DNA of 64,000 bases from Micromonospora sp. Llam0 (GCF_003751085.1 NZ_RJJY01000002.1:434001-498000), one strand, 5' to 3'; positions 33,426-41,979 are shown, counted from the first letter of the stretch. Program-made: numbers and translations. The notes: generated from the sequence alone by a model not told the origin.

Positions 33426-33734
33426 ATGACCGCGATGGACCCCGGGCCACCCGGACAGGACGAGATCGACGACGCAGCCCGCGCCATCCGCCGGCTGCAC
33501 CACTCCCCGGACGGGGTGATCTGGCCCCGCTGCGGGCAGTGCACCGACACCGGGTGCCCGTCGCTGACGTGGGCGATCGTGCAGCTCGACAAGCTGCGCG
33601 AGCGCCTGGCGGCCGAGGGTCGCCGGGACGATCTCGAGTTCGCGTGGCTCGACCTCGGCGACCGGGAGCTCTTGGCGGACCTGCCGGCCGGCGCGGTGCG
33701 GCAGGCCTCCCGGGGCTGGTCCGCTGCCGGGTGA
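33426..33734 (+). CDS. Small Cys-motif protein, probably frameshifted at its end
   Basis: This protein has 102 residues. It contains RHHSPDG-type sequence and WPRCGQCTDTGCPSLTW, then a helical part. After the stop, the +1 frame continues as GDPALADPVAQDSIRQAAAR and ends at 33804, overlapping the next start by GTGA. That suggests an ancestral longer protein broken by a one-base change in the GGG near 33730. Confidence 0.6.
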   Translation: MTAMDPGPPGQDEIDDAARAIRRLHHSPDGVIWPRCGQCTDTGCPSLTWAIVQLDKLRERLAAEGRRDDLEFAWLDLGDRELLADLPAGAVRQASRGWSAAG

Positions 33735-33800
33735 CCCCGCATTGGCCGACCCGGTCGCGCAGGACAGCATCCGCCAGGCGGCCGCCCGGTGGGGTGGGCG

Positions 33801-34013
33801 GTGAGCCGGGAGGGGCCGGCGGTGATCAGGTGGCAGGGCCGGCCGTGGGCGTCGGCCACGGAGCCGATCCCGCCGGACGCCGAGGTGACGTTCACGACGA
33901 CCTGGTCGTGGGCGGAGTTGTGCGCCGAGTTCGGCGCGGATGAGGCGCTGGCCATCGTGGTGGACCGGTTGCCCGCCCCGGTCGAGCCGTCACCGACCGT
34001 ACGGACAGGTTGA
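33801..34013 (+). CDS. Small hypothetical protein
   Basis: This protein has 70 residues from a GTG after GGTGGGGTGGG. It contains VIRWQGRPWASATEPIPPDA and TWSWAELCAEFGADEALAIV. Unrecognised. The start assumes coupling to the TGA at 33802-33804. Confidence 0.5.
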   Translation: MSREGPAVIRWQGRPWASATEPIPPDAEVTFTTTWSWAELCAEFGADEALAIVVDRLPAPVEPSPTVRTG

Positions 34014-34016
34014 CTC

Positions 34017-34036
34017 CGAGCCGGGGGGGGGGCTCG
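34017..34036 (+). terminator. Hairpin with poly-G loop
   Basis: CGAGCC and GGCTCG flank eight further G residues (a 10-G run at 34023-34032 in total). It lies 3 bases past the gene stop. It is probably a weak terminator; the G run is also prone to length variation. Confidence 0.45.
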
Positions 34037-34164
34037 TTGACGGGGTTTGAGCGCCGTCGGTCGGCGGTGGCCGACTGTCCGGATGGGACGCGTGCATCAT
34101 CTGGAATCGCTGGTCAGGTCCGGCGTGGACCCTCCACCCTCACCCGATGTGACACGATCACCGT

Positions 34165-34234
34165 CCGTGGATATTCCACGGCGTAACCCGCCGTTAACCT
34201 TACGGAGAGTTGGCGGATACCACCGGATACCACC
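34165..34234. promoter_or_regulatory. Palindrome and 10-bp tandem repeat in 340-base gap
   Basis: The 34014-34353 gap has no gene. It holds the palindrome CCGTGGA-TAT-TCCACGG (34165-34181) and a tandem repeat GGATACCACC at 34215-34224 and 34225-34234. Short direct repeats next to an integrase can be arm-type binding sites; the palindrome may be an operator. Both roles are inferred. Confidence 0.4.
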
Positions 34235-34353
34235 GGGCAGAGATCAACACCATAGCCCGGCGGGGTGAGCTGGCGTCTCGCCCGATCACCCACTGTCGCC
34301 GGGCCGGTGCCGGGGCTGTGATCAGGACTTCTCCACGACCAGAGGAGGACCCC

Positions 34354-34716
34354 TTGACCACCAACCCCGACACCACCACCGCAGTGATCTGGGTGGCCAA
34401 CGTTGACGGCTGGCCCACCCTCGCCGGCCGCTGCGCCGACTACGTCAGCCGCATGGGCTACCAGCTGGCCGCCGCCGTCATCGAGGGCAACGGCGGCCAC
34501 TGGCGCGACGTCGAGCAGATCATCCTGACCGACCAGCGCGCCGAAGTCGTCGTGATCCCCTCCCGGGATCACCTGCCGCCCGACCGGACACCCCGAGTCG
34601 AGGCCGTTGCCGACGAGCGGCATCGGTACGACCTGACGGTGCCGCCAGCGGGGGCGACACCGCCGACCCGCCAGGGCCGCCGGCCATCTCCGACTCGGCC
34701 GGCGATGCTCCGGTAG
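34354..34716 (+). CDS. Resolvase-fold-like protein lacking catalytic Ser
   Basis: This protein has 120 residues from a TTG after AGAGGAGG. The pattern AVIWVANVDGWPTLAGRCAD, then YQLAAAVIEGNG and RAEVVVIPSRDHLPP, follows the alternating strands and helices of a serine-recombinase N-terminal domain, but the catalytic Ser motif is replaced by VANVD. It resembles short actinobacterial proteins annotated as recombinase family. Its last about 200 bases overlap the 3' end of the leftward integrase. Confidence 0.55.
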   Translation: MTTNPDTTTAVIWVANVDGWPTLAGRCADYVSRMGYQLAAAVIEGNGGHWRDVEQIILTDQRAEVVVIPSRDHLPPDRTPRVEAVADERHRYDLTVPPAGATPPTRQGRRPSPTRPAMLR

Positions 34717-35548
34717 CGACCACCCCGCCGAAGCTGAGCATGTCGATCGCCTGCCTCATCCTGTCGCTCGTGACCTGCATGTAGCCCTGCGAGGTGTTCA
34801 GGGACGCGTGACCCATCAGCTCCTGGGTGACTCGCGCGTCCTTGAACCTCGCCTGGATCTCCGTACCGAAGTAGTGCCGCAGCCGGTACAGGGTGATGTT
34901 GTGCTCGGCGGCCCTGAGGTAGTGGGCGCCGCGCGTGGTCACGAACTTCGGGGTCGGCGGTCCGCCGTGCCGAGTGACGATGAGCCGGCCGGGCGGCATC
35001 GGCTCGACGAGGTCCCAGATCATCTGATGGGTCGGGATCGCCCTGGTCTTGCCGCCCTTGCCGGTGACCACGATGGTCTGCGCGGTCACCTGCTCGCGGG
35101 TCAGCCGCGCCACCTCCACCGGCCGCAGCCCGGCCAGGGCGACGAGTCGGCCGACGAGGGTCCACTGGCCGGGCAGCTCGTGGATCGCCACCCGGACCGC
35201 CTCGGCCTCGGCGGGCCGGGGTAGGCCGGGGCGGGTGAGCGGCCGGCTGAGTTCCGTGCTGGGGTCGAAGCTGAGCCATGGGTCTCGGCCGCCGGCAGCC
35301 CACTTGTACAGGCGAACGATGTGCTTGTAGTAGGTCGCCCTGGTCTGGCTCGACCAGCCTCGCTGGCTCAACCACTCGGCGAGCTCTTCGGGCAGGGCCT
35401 GGTGGATGCCGGCGGGCAGCTCCCGGTGCAGCCGGGTCAGGAGCTTGCGGGCGTCGTCGATGGTGGTGTCTGCGTACCGGCCGGCGCGCATCCAGGTGAG
35501 GTGCGCGGTGATCATGTCTGCGGGGGTCGCCATGCGCGACTCTGGCAT
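34520..35548 (-). CDS. int: Tyrosine integrase
   Basis: This protein has 342 residues. A SAM-like N-terminal core-binding domain (MITAHLTWMRAGRYADTTI, TRATYYKHIVRLYKWA) is followed by a catalytic domain with GLRPVEVARL (Arg142), TGKGGKTR (Lys164 or 167), LYRLRHYFG (Arg224), GHAS (His247) and the nucleophile Tyr256 in SQGYMQVT. The last about 65 residues are low complexity and lie antisense to the resolvase-like gene, so the natural end may be disputed. GGGAG lies 9 bases before the ATG. It catalyses phage integration and, with an excisionase, excision. Confidence 0.92.
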   Translation of the reverse strand: MPESRMATPADMITAHLTWMRAGRYADTTIDDARKLLTRLHRELPAGIHQALPEELAEWLSQRGWSSQTRATYYKHIVRLYKWAAGGRDPWLSFDPSTELSRPLTRPGLPRPAEAEAVRVAIHELPGQWTLVGRLVALAGLRPVEVARLTREQVTAQTIVVTGKGGKTRAIPTHQMIWDLVEPMPPGRLIVTRHGGPPTPKFVTTRGAHYLRAAEHNITLYRLRHYFGTEIQARFKDARVTQELMGHASLNTSQGYMQVTSDRMRQAIDMLSFGGVVATGASPAESEMAGGPGGSAVSPPLAAPSGRTDAARRQRPRLGVSGRAAGDPGRGSRRLRRAGRSG

Positions 35549-35730
35549 CTGGGTGCGCTCCCAGATCAGGCTGCGACCGGCCGAGGCAGCATCGCCGGTC
35601 GGCGGGTGTCCGGTCGGGGTGTCCCCTTACCGGGGCGCGTCGTCGACTGCTTGGGCTGACGCGGTGGCCGTTCGGTGGACACCCGCGCTGACCTCGTCTT
35701 TTCGGCCCCTGCGAGCTTCCCTCGCGTAAC

Positions 35731-35746
35731 TCTCCCGCGCGGGAGA
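35731..35746. repeat. Palindrome in probable attachment region
   Basis: TCTCCCGCGCGGGAGA is a perfect 16-bp palindrome in the 327-base gap between the integrase start and the first chromosomal gene (35549-35875). GCGGATCCGC follows at 35753-35762. The gap has no gene and is the likely site of the phage-host junction, but no repeated att core can be identified from one end only. Confidence 0.4.
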
Positions 35747-35875
35747 TCACCCGCGGATCCGCAGGGTCGCTCCCGCCGCCGACCCTATAAGGGGCGGCAG
35801 CGGGTCGTCGGCGGTTCACCCGGTCGTGACCGGGGCAGGTGACGGCACAGCTGGTCGCCGTACGGTGGCGTGGCG

Positions 35876-36226
35876 TCAGCGCCAGAAGACGGCGACGGCG
35901 GCGTTGACCAACGTCAGCACGATGATCGCCAGGAAATGCCCCTTGTTGACCGATTCGCGCTTACGGGAGAAGAAGACCATCGCCAGGATGGCGAGCCCGA
36001 GCACCAGTTTGGTAACGAGTTTCGCCGGGGCCGGTTCGTCGCCGTCGCGCAGCGGCGCGGACAGCCCGATGCCGGTGACGACCTGGATGACCGCACCCCA
36101 GAGCATGGCCGGGTTGATCCGGATGCGACCACTGAACCACTGGACAGCGGCGCCACCGAGCAGCAACGCGAACCCGATCAGGTGGGCGTAGAGCAGTACG
36201 AGTCTGAGAGCTTCCACGACCAGCAT
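35876..36226 (-). CDS. Integral membrane protein (four TM)
   Basis: This protein has 116 residues and four hydrophobic segments (LVLLYAHLIGFALLLGG, MLWGAVIQVVTGIGL, LVLGLAILAMVFF, LAIIVLTLVNAAVAVFW). It is a compact membrane protein common in actinobacteria, of unknown function. It is the first chromosomal gene after the prophage and looks complete. Confidence 0.8.
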   Translation of the reverse strand: MLVVEALRLVLLYAHLIGFALLLGGAAVQWFSGRIRINPAMLWGAVIQVVTGIGLSAPLRDGDEPAPAKLVTKLVLGLAILAMVFFSRKRESVNKGHFLAIIVLTLVNAAVAVFWR

Positions 36227-36319
36227 CCTCCCGTACCGTGGCCGCCCGGACCGCCCCCGGGGCCCGGCGCGCCCCCGCTGACGCTGCGGTCGGGGTCATC
36301 AGGTCACGGCGGTCGGAGG

Positions 36320-37909
36320 TCACCAGGTCGCGGTACGGCGCAGCCGTCGTGGCCGACCGTCGGGGTCGTAGAACAGGTGGTACGGCGGGGTGGCCCACGC
36401 CCGGGTGAACGTGGACAGCTTCGCCGGGTCGTGCCGGCGCAGCCGGCCGGCCGGGCGCGGCCCCCGACGGCCGGCGCGGTACCAGGCGTCCAGCGTGTCC
36501 GCCGCCGCGCCGACGGCCCGGACCGTGTCGGCCGGGTCGAGCAGGTCGTGGTCCCGGCTGCCGTCCGGATCCCGGTCCAGATGCTCGCGCAGCAGGGTGA
36601 GCCGCAGATCCCGGGCGAAGGTACGGGCGTGGTCGCCCAGCCCGGCCGGATCGTGCGGGGCACGGGGGTCCCGGGTGTCGTCGAGAACCGCGCAGGACAG
36701 CTCGCTGTCGTGGGTCCAGGATCGGCGGTTGAAGTTGTCGCTGCCGACGCTGGCCCAGACGTCGTCTACGACGCACACCTTCGCGTGCACGTACACCGGG
36801 GTCCCGGCGTGGTTCTCCACGTCGAACACGTGCACCCGGTCCGGGTCGGCCCGGCGACAGACGTCGATGGCGTGCTCCCGGCCTACCACGTTCGGCGGCA
36901 GCGCCAGCCGGCCGTCCACATCGGGGTGGCGGGGCACCACGACGATCAGATGCAGGTCGGGGTTGGCCCGCAGCGCGTCGGCGAACAACTGTGCGACCTG
37001 CGACGACCACATGTACTGGTCCTCCAGGTAGATCAGCCGGCGGGCCCGGCGGATCGCCTTGGCGTAGCCGAGGGCAACCGTACGCTCGCCGTGCGGCGCG
37101 TACGGGTAGGGCCGCGACTTCGCCGGATAGGTACGCAGCACCTGCACGGCGTGCGGGCCGCAGTCCGCCGGCGGGTCCGGCGGCGCCGGCAGCGGCCCGC
37201 CCCGGGCCGGCCGACCGGCCAGCCGGTCCCGCAGCATCGCGACCGGGTTGCCCCGCCGCAGGGCGGTCGGGTCGGTCCACCGTTCCCGGAAGGTCAGGTC
37301 GAGCGCGGCGACGACCGGGCCGCGCAGTTCCAACTGGACGTCGTGCCAGGGCGGCCGGTCGCCGTACCGGGGCGACATGCTCACCGGCTGCGGGTCGCCC
37401 CGGTGGGCGGCGTCGTCACGCCGGCTGTGACACAGGTCGATCCCGCCGGCGAAGGCGACGTCCCGTTCGGGGTGGCCCGGGTGGCGGGCCACTACCAGCT
37501 TCTGGTGGTGCGAGCCGAACCGGCGTACCCGCTGGTCGAGCAGCACCTGGCCACCGTCGTCGTTGATCTCCTCGGCCAGGTTTCGGTTCTGCTCCGCGCT
37601 GTAGATCAGCACGTCGAGGTGGGAGCGCCAGACCAGGCCACGGACCGCCACGCCCCGGCCAGCGGCGGCGGACAGCAGGTCGGCCACGGTCGGCCCGTCC
37701 GGGCGCAGCCGCTGGTCAGGGTCGCCCCGCCAGTCGGTGAAGAACAGCTGGTCGCCGTCGCCCATCGCGGCGACGGTCTCGACCAGCCGGTCGAAGTACG
37801 CCGCCCCGTGCACGTGTACACGCACCTGGTTGCCCTCGGACCACACCGGCAGCCCGGAGGCCGGGTTGCCACGCTGGTCGCCGGTGAGAAACCAGTCCTC
37901 GATCGGCAC
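36320..37909 (-). CDS. Phospholipase D family protein
   Basis: This protein has 529 residues and two HKD motifs: HHQKLVV (His135, Lys137, with Asp150 after an insertion) and VYVHAKVCVVDDVW (His375, Lys377, Asp382), each followed by GGIDL or SVGSDN. The family hydrolyses or transfers phosphodiester head groups. No signal peptide is visible, so it may act inside the cell or on the inner membrane face. The spacing of the first motif is longer than the classic HxKx4D. Confidence 0.88.
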   Translation of the reverse strand: MPIEDWFLTGDQRGNPASGLPVWSEGNQVRVHVHGAAYFDRLVETVAAMGDGDQLFFTDWRGDPDQRLRPDGPTVADLLSAAAGRGVAVRGLVWRSHLDVLIYSAEQNRNLAEEINDDGGQVLLDQRVRRFGSHHQKLVVARHPGHPERDVAFAGGIDLCHSRRDDAAHRGDPQPVSMSPRYGDRPPWHDVQLELRGPVVAALDLTFRERWTDPTALRRGNPVAMLRDRLAGRPARGGPLPAPPDPPADCGPHAVQVLRTYPAKSRPYPYAPHGERTVALGYAKAIRRARRLIYLEDQYMWSSQVAQLFADALRANPDLHLIVVVPRHPDVDGRLALPPNVVGREHAIDVCRRADPDRVHVFDVENHAGTPVYVHAKVCVVDDVWASVGSDNFNRRSWTHDSELSCAVLDDTRDPRAPHDPAGLGDHARTFARDLRLTLLREHLDRDPDGSRDHDLLDPADTVRAVGAAADTLDAWYRAGRRGPRPAGRLRRHDPAKLSTFTRAWATPPYHLFYDPDGRPRRLRRTATW

Positions 37910-38081
37910 CCGTGCCTCCCTCCGTTTGCCCGCCGTTCGGCCGTTCGGCCGCTCACAACGGTCGGCTGACAGCTACCCCACGACGCCGACGGCGACACCT
38001 GGCCCGGCGATCCGGTTCTGTGCCGCAGCCGGGTGCCCGTCCTCAGCGTGCTCACAGCGTGCCTGCAGCATCATCGCCCGC

Positions 38082-39068
38082 ATGCGAGCGGTGATGTTCG
38101 ACGCGTACGGCCCGCCCGACGTGCTCACCCAGGTCGACCTGCCAAAGCCCGTACCCCGTGGCGACCAGGTGCTGGTCCGGGTGCACGCCACCACGGTGAC
38201 CTCGGCCGAGTGCGGGATGCGCCGGGGCGAACCCCGCTGGGGCCGGGCCATCATCGGTCTGCGACGCCCACGCAGCGGGATCCGGGTGCTCGGGCTGGAG
38301 TTCGCCGGGGAGGTCACCGCGACCGGGCCGGCGGCCAGCAGGTTCCGGGTCGGCGACCGGGTCTTCGGCTTCACCGGCTTCGGTGTCGGGGCGAACGCCG
38401 AGTACAAGTGCCTGTCGGAGCGGGCGTCGTTGACGACGATGCCGGCGAACGTGACGTACCCGCAGGCCGCCGCGACCGTCGACGGGTTCACCACCGCCTG
38501 GCATTTCCTGCACGACCTGGCCGACCTGCGGCCCGGTCAGAAGGTGCTGGTCGTCGGTGCCTCCGGCAGCATCGGCACGTACGCCGTCCAGCTCGCGAAG
38601 CATTTTGGCGCCGAGGTGCACGGCGTGTGCAGCGGCCGCAACGCCGACCTGGTCGGCTCGCTCGGCGCACACCGGGTGTTCGATTACACCGCCGAGGACT
38701 TCACCGCCAGCGGCGAGCGCTACGACGTGGTCTTCGACACGGTCGGTCGCAGCTCGTTCGCCCGGTGCCGGCCGGTGCTGACCCGGCGCGGCTGCTACCT
38801 GCCGACGACCGGCCTGATGACGAACAACCTGCTGGCGGCCGGCACGGCCGTCACCGGCGGCCGGCGGGTCCGGACCGGGATGTCGGTACGCAAGCACGCC
38901 GCCCTGGCCGCGCTGCGAGACCTGCTCGGCGACGGCCGGCTCCGGGTCGTCATCGACCGCAGCTACCCGTTGGCCGACATCGTCGAGGCCCACCGGTACG
39001 TCGACAGCGGGCACAAGGTCGGCAACGTCGTGATCACCGTCACGGCCGACGACGCCCCGGGGGTCTAG
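38082..39068 (+). CDS. NAD(P)-dependent MDR oxidoreductase
   Basis: This 328-residue protein is a medium-chain dehydrogenase/reductase of the quinone-oxidoreductase type. N-terminal GroES-like half: VDLPKPVPRGDQVLVRVHAT and LGLEFAGEV. Rossmann half: VLVVGASGSIGTYAVQLAKH for NAD(P). No zinc-binding Cys/His set is seen. No ribosome site precedes the ATG, so translation may be leaderless. The 172-base gap to the divergent phospholipase gene presumably holds both promoters. Confidence 0.88.
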   Translation: MRAVMFDAYGPPDVLTQVDLPKPVPRGDQVLVRVHATTVTSAECGMRRGEPRWGRAIIGLRRPRSGIRVLGLEFAGEVTATGPAASRFRVGDRVFGFTGFGVGANAEYKCLSERASLTTMPANVTYPQAAATVDGFTTAWHFLHDLADLRPGQKVLVVGASGSIGTYAVQLAKHFGAEVHGVCSGRNADLVGSLGAHRVFDYTAEDFTASGERYDVVFDTVGRSSFARCRPVLTRRGCYLPTTGLMTNNLLAAGTAVTGGRRVRTGMSVRKHAALAALRDLLGDGRLRVVIDRSYPLADIVEAHRYVDSGHKVGNVVITVTADDAPGV

Positions 39069-39169
39069 CGGATGCGTTCCGTCGTCGATCTCCGAGTAGA
39101 TTGGTGGCGTTTCGTACTGGCGCTCGGACGCAGCGTAACCCACCTTGGGTCGAAGTCACCGGTCGAGCC

Positions 39170-39207
39170 TGATGCCAGAGATGAATCAAGATGCACCTCT
39201 GGCATCA
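39170..39207 (+). terminator. Inverted repeat after oxidoreductase gene
   Basis: TGATGCCAGAG (39170-39180) pairs with CTCTGGCATCA (39197-39207) around a 16-base loop. It lies about 100 bases past the oxidoreductase stop, in a 232-base gap without a convincing gene. Confidence 0.5.
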
Positions 39208-39300
39208 ACCTCAAACCGGTACCCCGACCCGATGAGGTGACTCTGCGTCGATTGGCCGGGGCGTACCGTTGGGATTCGGGACGCGCCTGGTGGCGGTGAC

Positions 39301-39789
39301 GTGGTGGAAAACCCGGTGCAGGTCGACCGGCTCGAACGCCAGTGGAAAGCGATCCGGGAGCACGCGCTACCCCAGAACCAGAGCCTGGACCTGATCACTA
39401 GGGCGGCAGAGGACGTGGCTGCCCGGCTCAGCCCGACGGAAGCTGAGCGGGTGCCGGGCCGTCGTGGGTATCTGGTGCGGGTGACGGCGCCGACTCAGTG
39501 CGGTCGAGACGGGTGGCGGCGACGTACCCGAGCAGCAGCCCGATGGCGATCGCACCCGGCAGGTAGGGCACACCGTCGTAGGCTCGTCCGTACTCCATCG
39601 GGAAAAGCACAAGCCGGGACAGGACGACGCCGACGGACACGGTGGCGGGCACGACGAAGAATCCGGCGACGAGCAGCGGCCCGCCGACCAGCAACTGTTG
39701 CCCGAGGCGTCGCGGGAAGGCGGATCGGCTGTGAATCGCGACGATCGTCCAGGCCGCTACGGGGAACGAGGATGCCACCGGCATCGTGA
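39301..39789 (+). CDS. Hypothetical protein, only N-terminal part convincing
   Basis: The frame starts at GTG 39301 and the first about 45 residues (QVDRLERQWKAIREHALPQN, then SLDLITRAAEDVAARLS) read as a helical protein. From about 39428 on it runs antisense to a solid membrane-protein gene and becomes Arg-rich noise. Possibly a short gene whose real end is lost. Confidence 0.35.
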   Translation: MVENPVQVDRLERQWKAIREHALPQNQSLDLITRAAEDVAARLSPTEAERVPGRRGYLVRVTAPTQCGRDGWRRRTRAAARWRSHPAGRAHRRRLVRTPSGKAQAGTGRRRRTRWRARRRIRRRAAARRPATVARGVAGRRIGCESRRSSRPLRGTRMPPAS

Positions 39790-41626
39790 TGGACAGAAAG
39801 TCGATCATGGGCCGTTGCCCGTTCAGAGTGGGCGCGGCAGCGTACTGGAAGAGGAGGACGCCACCGACCGCCGTGGTGAGGGCGACGGTGGCGGGCAGCC
39901 GCCAGTACGGGCGACGCGGCTGGCGCGTTGACGTGGCCAGGACTCCCATGACTGCGACGACGGCAAGTACGGTCGGCAACCCCACCGCGACCAGCAGCAG
40001 CACGGGCGGCGCCTGCCGGTCCCCCAGATACCACCGAGCGAGGAAACCGCCCGGGACGAGGAACGCGGCCAGCACGGTGATGGTGATGACGAGGCGGCGC
40101 GTTTGCTCGGGTGGCCGCCGGGCCACGGCCGGGCGGGTCGAGGCCAACCAGACGGCGATGCCGAGAATGAGCCCACCTGCGGCGAGCCAAGGCAGCAGCC
40201 GAGGATCGGTCCAACCACCACGCACCACCGCCATGTTGACGCCCAGAAGCACGACCGAGCCGGTCAGCGTCGGTAGCAGTGGTCGGCCCCGGTAGGCGGC
40301 GGCGAGGAGCAGGCACAGCGCGGCACAGATGATGCTGCACAGCTGAAGCTCGTGCATCCACACCCGTCCTTCCTCGCTCGACCACCCGGGCCATCCGGCA
40401 GGCTGTGGGGGCAGCACCGCGCCCTCCGGCGTCATTCGGCTGGGCCAGGAGTTCTGCACTCCGATGTTGGGGGTCAGGTAGGTCAGCGTCGCCGCCCAGG
40501 CGAGCACCGAGTAGATCGCGCCGGCGAGGGCGGTGCGGTGCCACCACACCCCACGCGCGACCGCCGGAGTCTGGCCAGGCACGACCTGGCCGGTCGCTGT
40601 CTGACCGGCCCGCTCGGACCTACGCTGGCTGGGGACTACCTGACCGGGGTCGGTCGCTGTCGACGTGCTGGTCGCGGCGAGGTCGAGCGGCCTGGCGAGC
40701 CGGATCGCATGGGCCAACGCAAGCACCACCGCGGTCAGGACGAAGGTAGGCAGGCTCGGCAGGACGGTCTCGATCGACAGTGAGTCGGGCAGGTTCAGGT
40801 ACCCCAGGAGTGGGATCGGGTCGCGGCCGAGGTGGTCAAGCCACCACCAGGGCTGCCCGGTCGCCACCGCTGGCGTCGGGAGCGCCAGGAGCACCATGGC
40901 GTAGGCGCTGATCAGCACCAGGACGGGAGCGGCAAGCCCAGCGAGGCCGATGGCCGGCACCAGACGTCTGCGGCGAGACAACGCCGCGACGCCTGCCGCC
41001 ACCAGCGGGAGCAGCGCCGCCAGGCATAGAGCCACAACAACGGTGAACAGGGAATTGTCCCAGACCTGGTTCGCGCTACGGGCGAGCACATCGATGGCGA
41101 GCAGGCCAGCGATTACGGGTAGCGTCGCCCATCCACAGCCCGCCGTGCTGACCGGCCGGCCAGCACGCCGTCGCAGCAGCCGCCGGGCCAGCAGTGTGCC
41201 GACGACAGCCGCAAGGACGACATGGACCACATAGTTCATGACGAGGTAGGAAGTGACCGCAGTCGTCGGCGTACGAGTCACTACATCGGTCAGCCGGCTA
41301 AGTGAGATCACCGCCATCACCGCCGTGACCAGGACAAACAGCGGCGCGAGGAACAGCCATCCCGCGTGTACCTGGGTGGGTGACGGTCTGCGCGGCCAGG
41401 GAAGCGGCACCGAATCGCCGTCCGGTGGGCGGGCGAGCGCGAGACTGGCCGCGAAGCGAAGCTGCCGCCACTTCCGCAGCGCAGCGACAGTGCCTTCCTC
41501 ATGGCCGAGTACGTACAACTCGCCGGCCCACTCCCGGCTCATCTCCTCGCGCAGGTGTAACGGCCAACGCCGCACCGCCACGGCCAGCAGCCGCTCGGCG
41601 ATCCGCTGCGACACGCCGTTCACCAC
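39428..41626 (-). CDS. Large polytopic membrane protein, PadR partner
   Basis: This protein has 732 residues. The N-terminus (IAERLLAVAVRRWPLHLREE, MSREWAGELYVLG) is typical of actinobacterial proteins encoded just after PadR regulators, followed by at least 12 hydrophobic segments. No catalytic motif is seen. Its ATG overlaps the padR stop, so it is probably controlled by that repressor. Role unknown, perhaps envelope stress or transport. Confidence 0.8.
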   Translation of the reverse strand: MVNGVSQRIAERLLAVAVRRWPLHLREEMSREWAGELYVLGHEEGTVAALRKWRQLRFAASLALARPPDGDSVPLPWPRRPSPTQVHAGWLFLAPLFVLVTAVMAVISLSRLTDVVTRTPTTAVTSYLVMNYVVHVVLAAVVGTLLARRLLRRRAGRPVSTAGCGWATLPVIAGLLAIDVLARSANQVWDNSLFTVVVALCLAALLPLVAAGVAALSRRRRLVPAIGLAGLAAPVLVLISAYAMVLLALPTPAVATGQPWWWLDHLGRDPIPLLGYLNLPDSLSIETVLPSLPTFVLTAVVLALAHAIRLARPLDLAATSTSTATDPGQVVPSQRRSERAGQTATGQVVPGQTPAVARGVWWHRTALAGAIYSVLAWAATLTYLTPNIGVQNSWPSRMTPEGAVLPPQPAGWPGWSSEEGRVWMHELQLCSIICAALCLLLAAAYRGRPLLPTLTGSVVLLGVNMAVVRGGWTDPRLLPWLAAGGLILGIAVWLASTRPAVARRPPEQTRRLVITITVLAAFLVPGGFLARWYLGDRQAPPVLLLVAVGLPTVLAVVAVMGVLATSTRQPRRPYWRLPATVALTTAVGGVLLFQYAAAPTLNGQRPMIDFLSITMPVASSFPVAAWTIVAIHSRSAFPRRLGQQLLVGGPLLVAGFFVVPATVSVGVVLSRLVLFPMEYGRAYDGVPYLPGAIAIGLLLGYVAATRLDRTESAPSPAPDTHDGPAPAQLPSG

Positions 41627-41976
41627 CCCGGCGCCGATGTGAAGGTGGCGGCGTCGGCGGCCCGAGTGCCGCCGGCGCCGCGCGGGCGGAGTTTCGCCCG
41701 CAGGGCCGCGAGTTCGGCGCGGGCCGCCACCACCCCCTCCGGCGTCAGGCGGTGGTATCGCCGGGCCGGCCGCCCCGCCGCACTGGGGTCAACGTCCTCC
41801 CAGTCGGCTCGTAGCCACCCCGCCTCCTGCAGCCGGGCCAGGATCGGATACAGGGTGCCGCTGGGCTGGCCGGTGGCCTGCATGAGCTCCAGGCCGTACC
41901 GGCCAGCCTGTGGATCGTCGAGCAGCACCGCCAACACCTGAGCCACGCTGGTGGTGACCCGGACACGTTCCGTCAT
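41620..41976 (-). CDS. PadR family transcriptional regulator
   Basis: This 118-residue winged-helix protein of the PadR type has the motifs VLAVLLDDPQAGRYGLELMQ, GTLYPILARLQEAGWL and RRYHRLTPEGV. It is of the short class without a long C-terminal dimer domain. It forms an operon with the membrane protein that follows and probably represses it and itself through the inverted repeats upstream. Confidence 0.9.
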   Translation of the reverse strand: MTERVRVTTSVAQVLAVLLDDPQAGRYGLELMQATGQPSGTLYPILARLQEAGWLRADWEDVDPSAAGRPARRYHRLTPEGVVAARAELAALRAKLRPRGAGGTRAADAATFTSAPGW

Positions 41977-41979
41977 GGG

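Larger units (their letters stand above)
1..35870. mobile_element. Prophage, siphovirus type (left end outside window)
   Basis: Gene order is that of a temperate tailed phage: replication and recombination, terminase, portal, MuF, scaffold, capsid, connectors, tail tube, frameshifted chaperone, tape measure, minor tail proteins, endolysin, holins, then excisionase and tyrosine integrase. The structural genes look intact, with no frameshift seen in terminase, portal, capsid, tape measure or integrase, so the element could be functional. The right boundary is inferred from the integrase, which faces inward, and from the first clearly chromosomal gene ending at 35876. The exact attachment core was not found, and the left boundary is not in the window. 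Confidence 0.9.

Noticed and set aside
33731..33943. Frame starting at GTG 33731
   Set aside because: Gly/Arg noise; the +1 frame to 33804 and the gene at 33801 fit better.
34569..35819. Reverse frame of 416 residues over the integrase
   Set aside because: Pure Arg/Pro composition; the integrase frame carries all catalytic residues.
35549..35875. tRNA gene as integration site
   Set aside because: No T-loop or acceptor pattern could be recognised by eye.
35870..37969. Forward frame of 699 residues across the phospholipase gene
   Set aside because: Shadow of the reverse-strand gene, which has two HKD motifs.
39072..39299. Possible 75-residue gene
   Set aside because: No ribosome site, and an inverted repeat lies in its middle.
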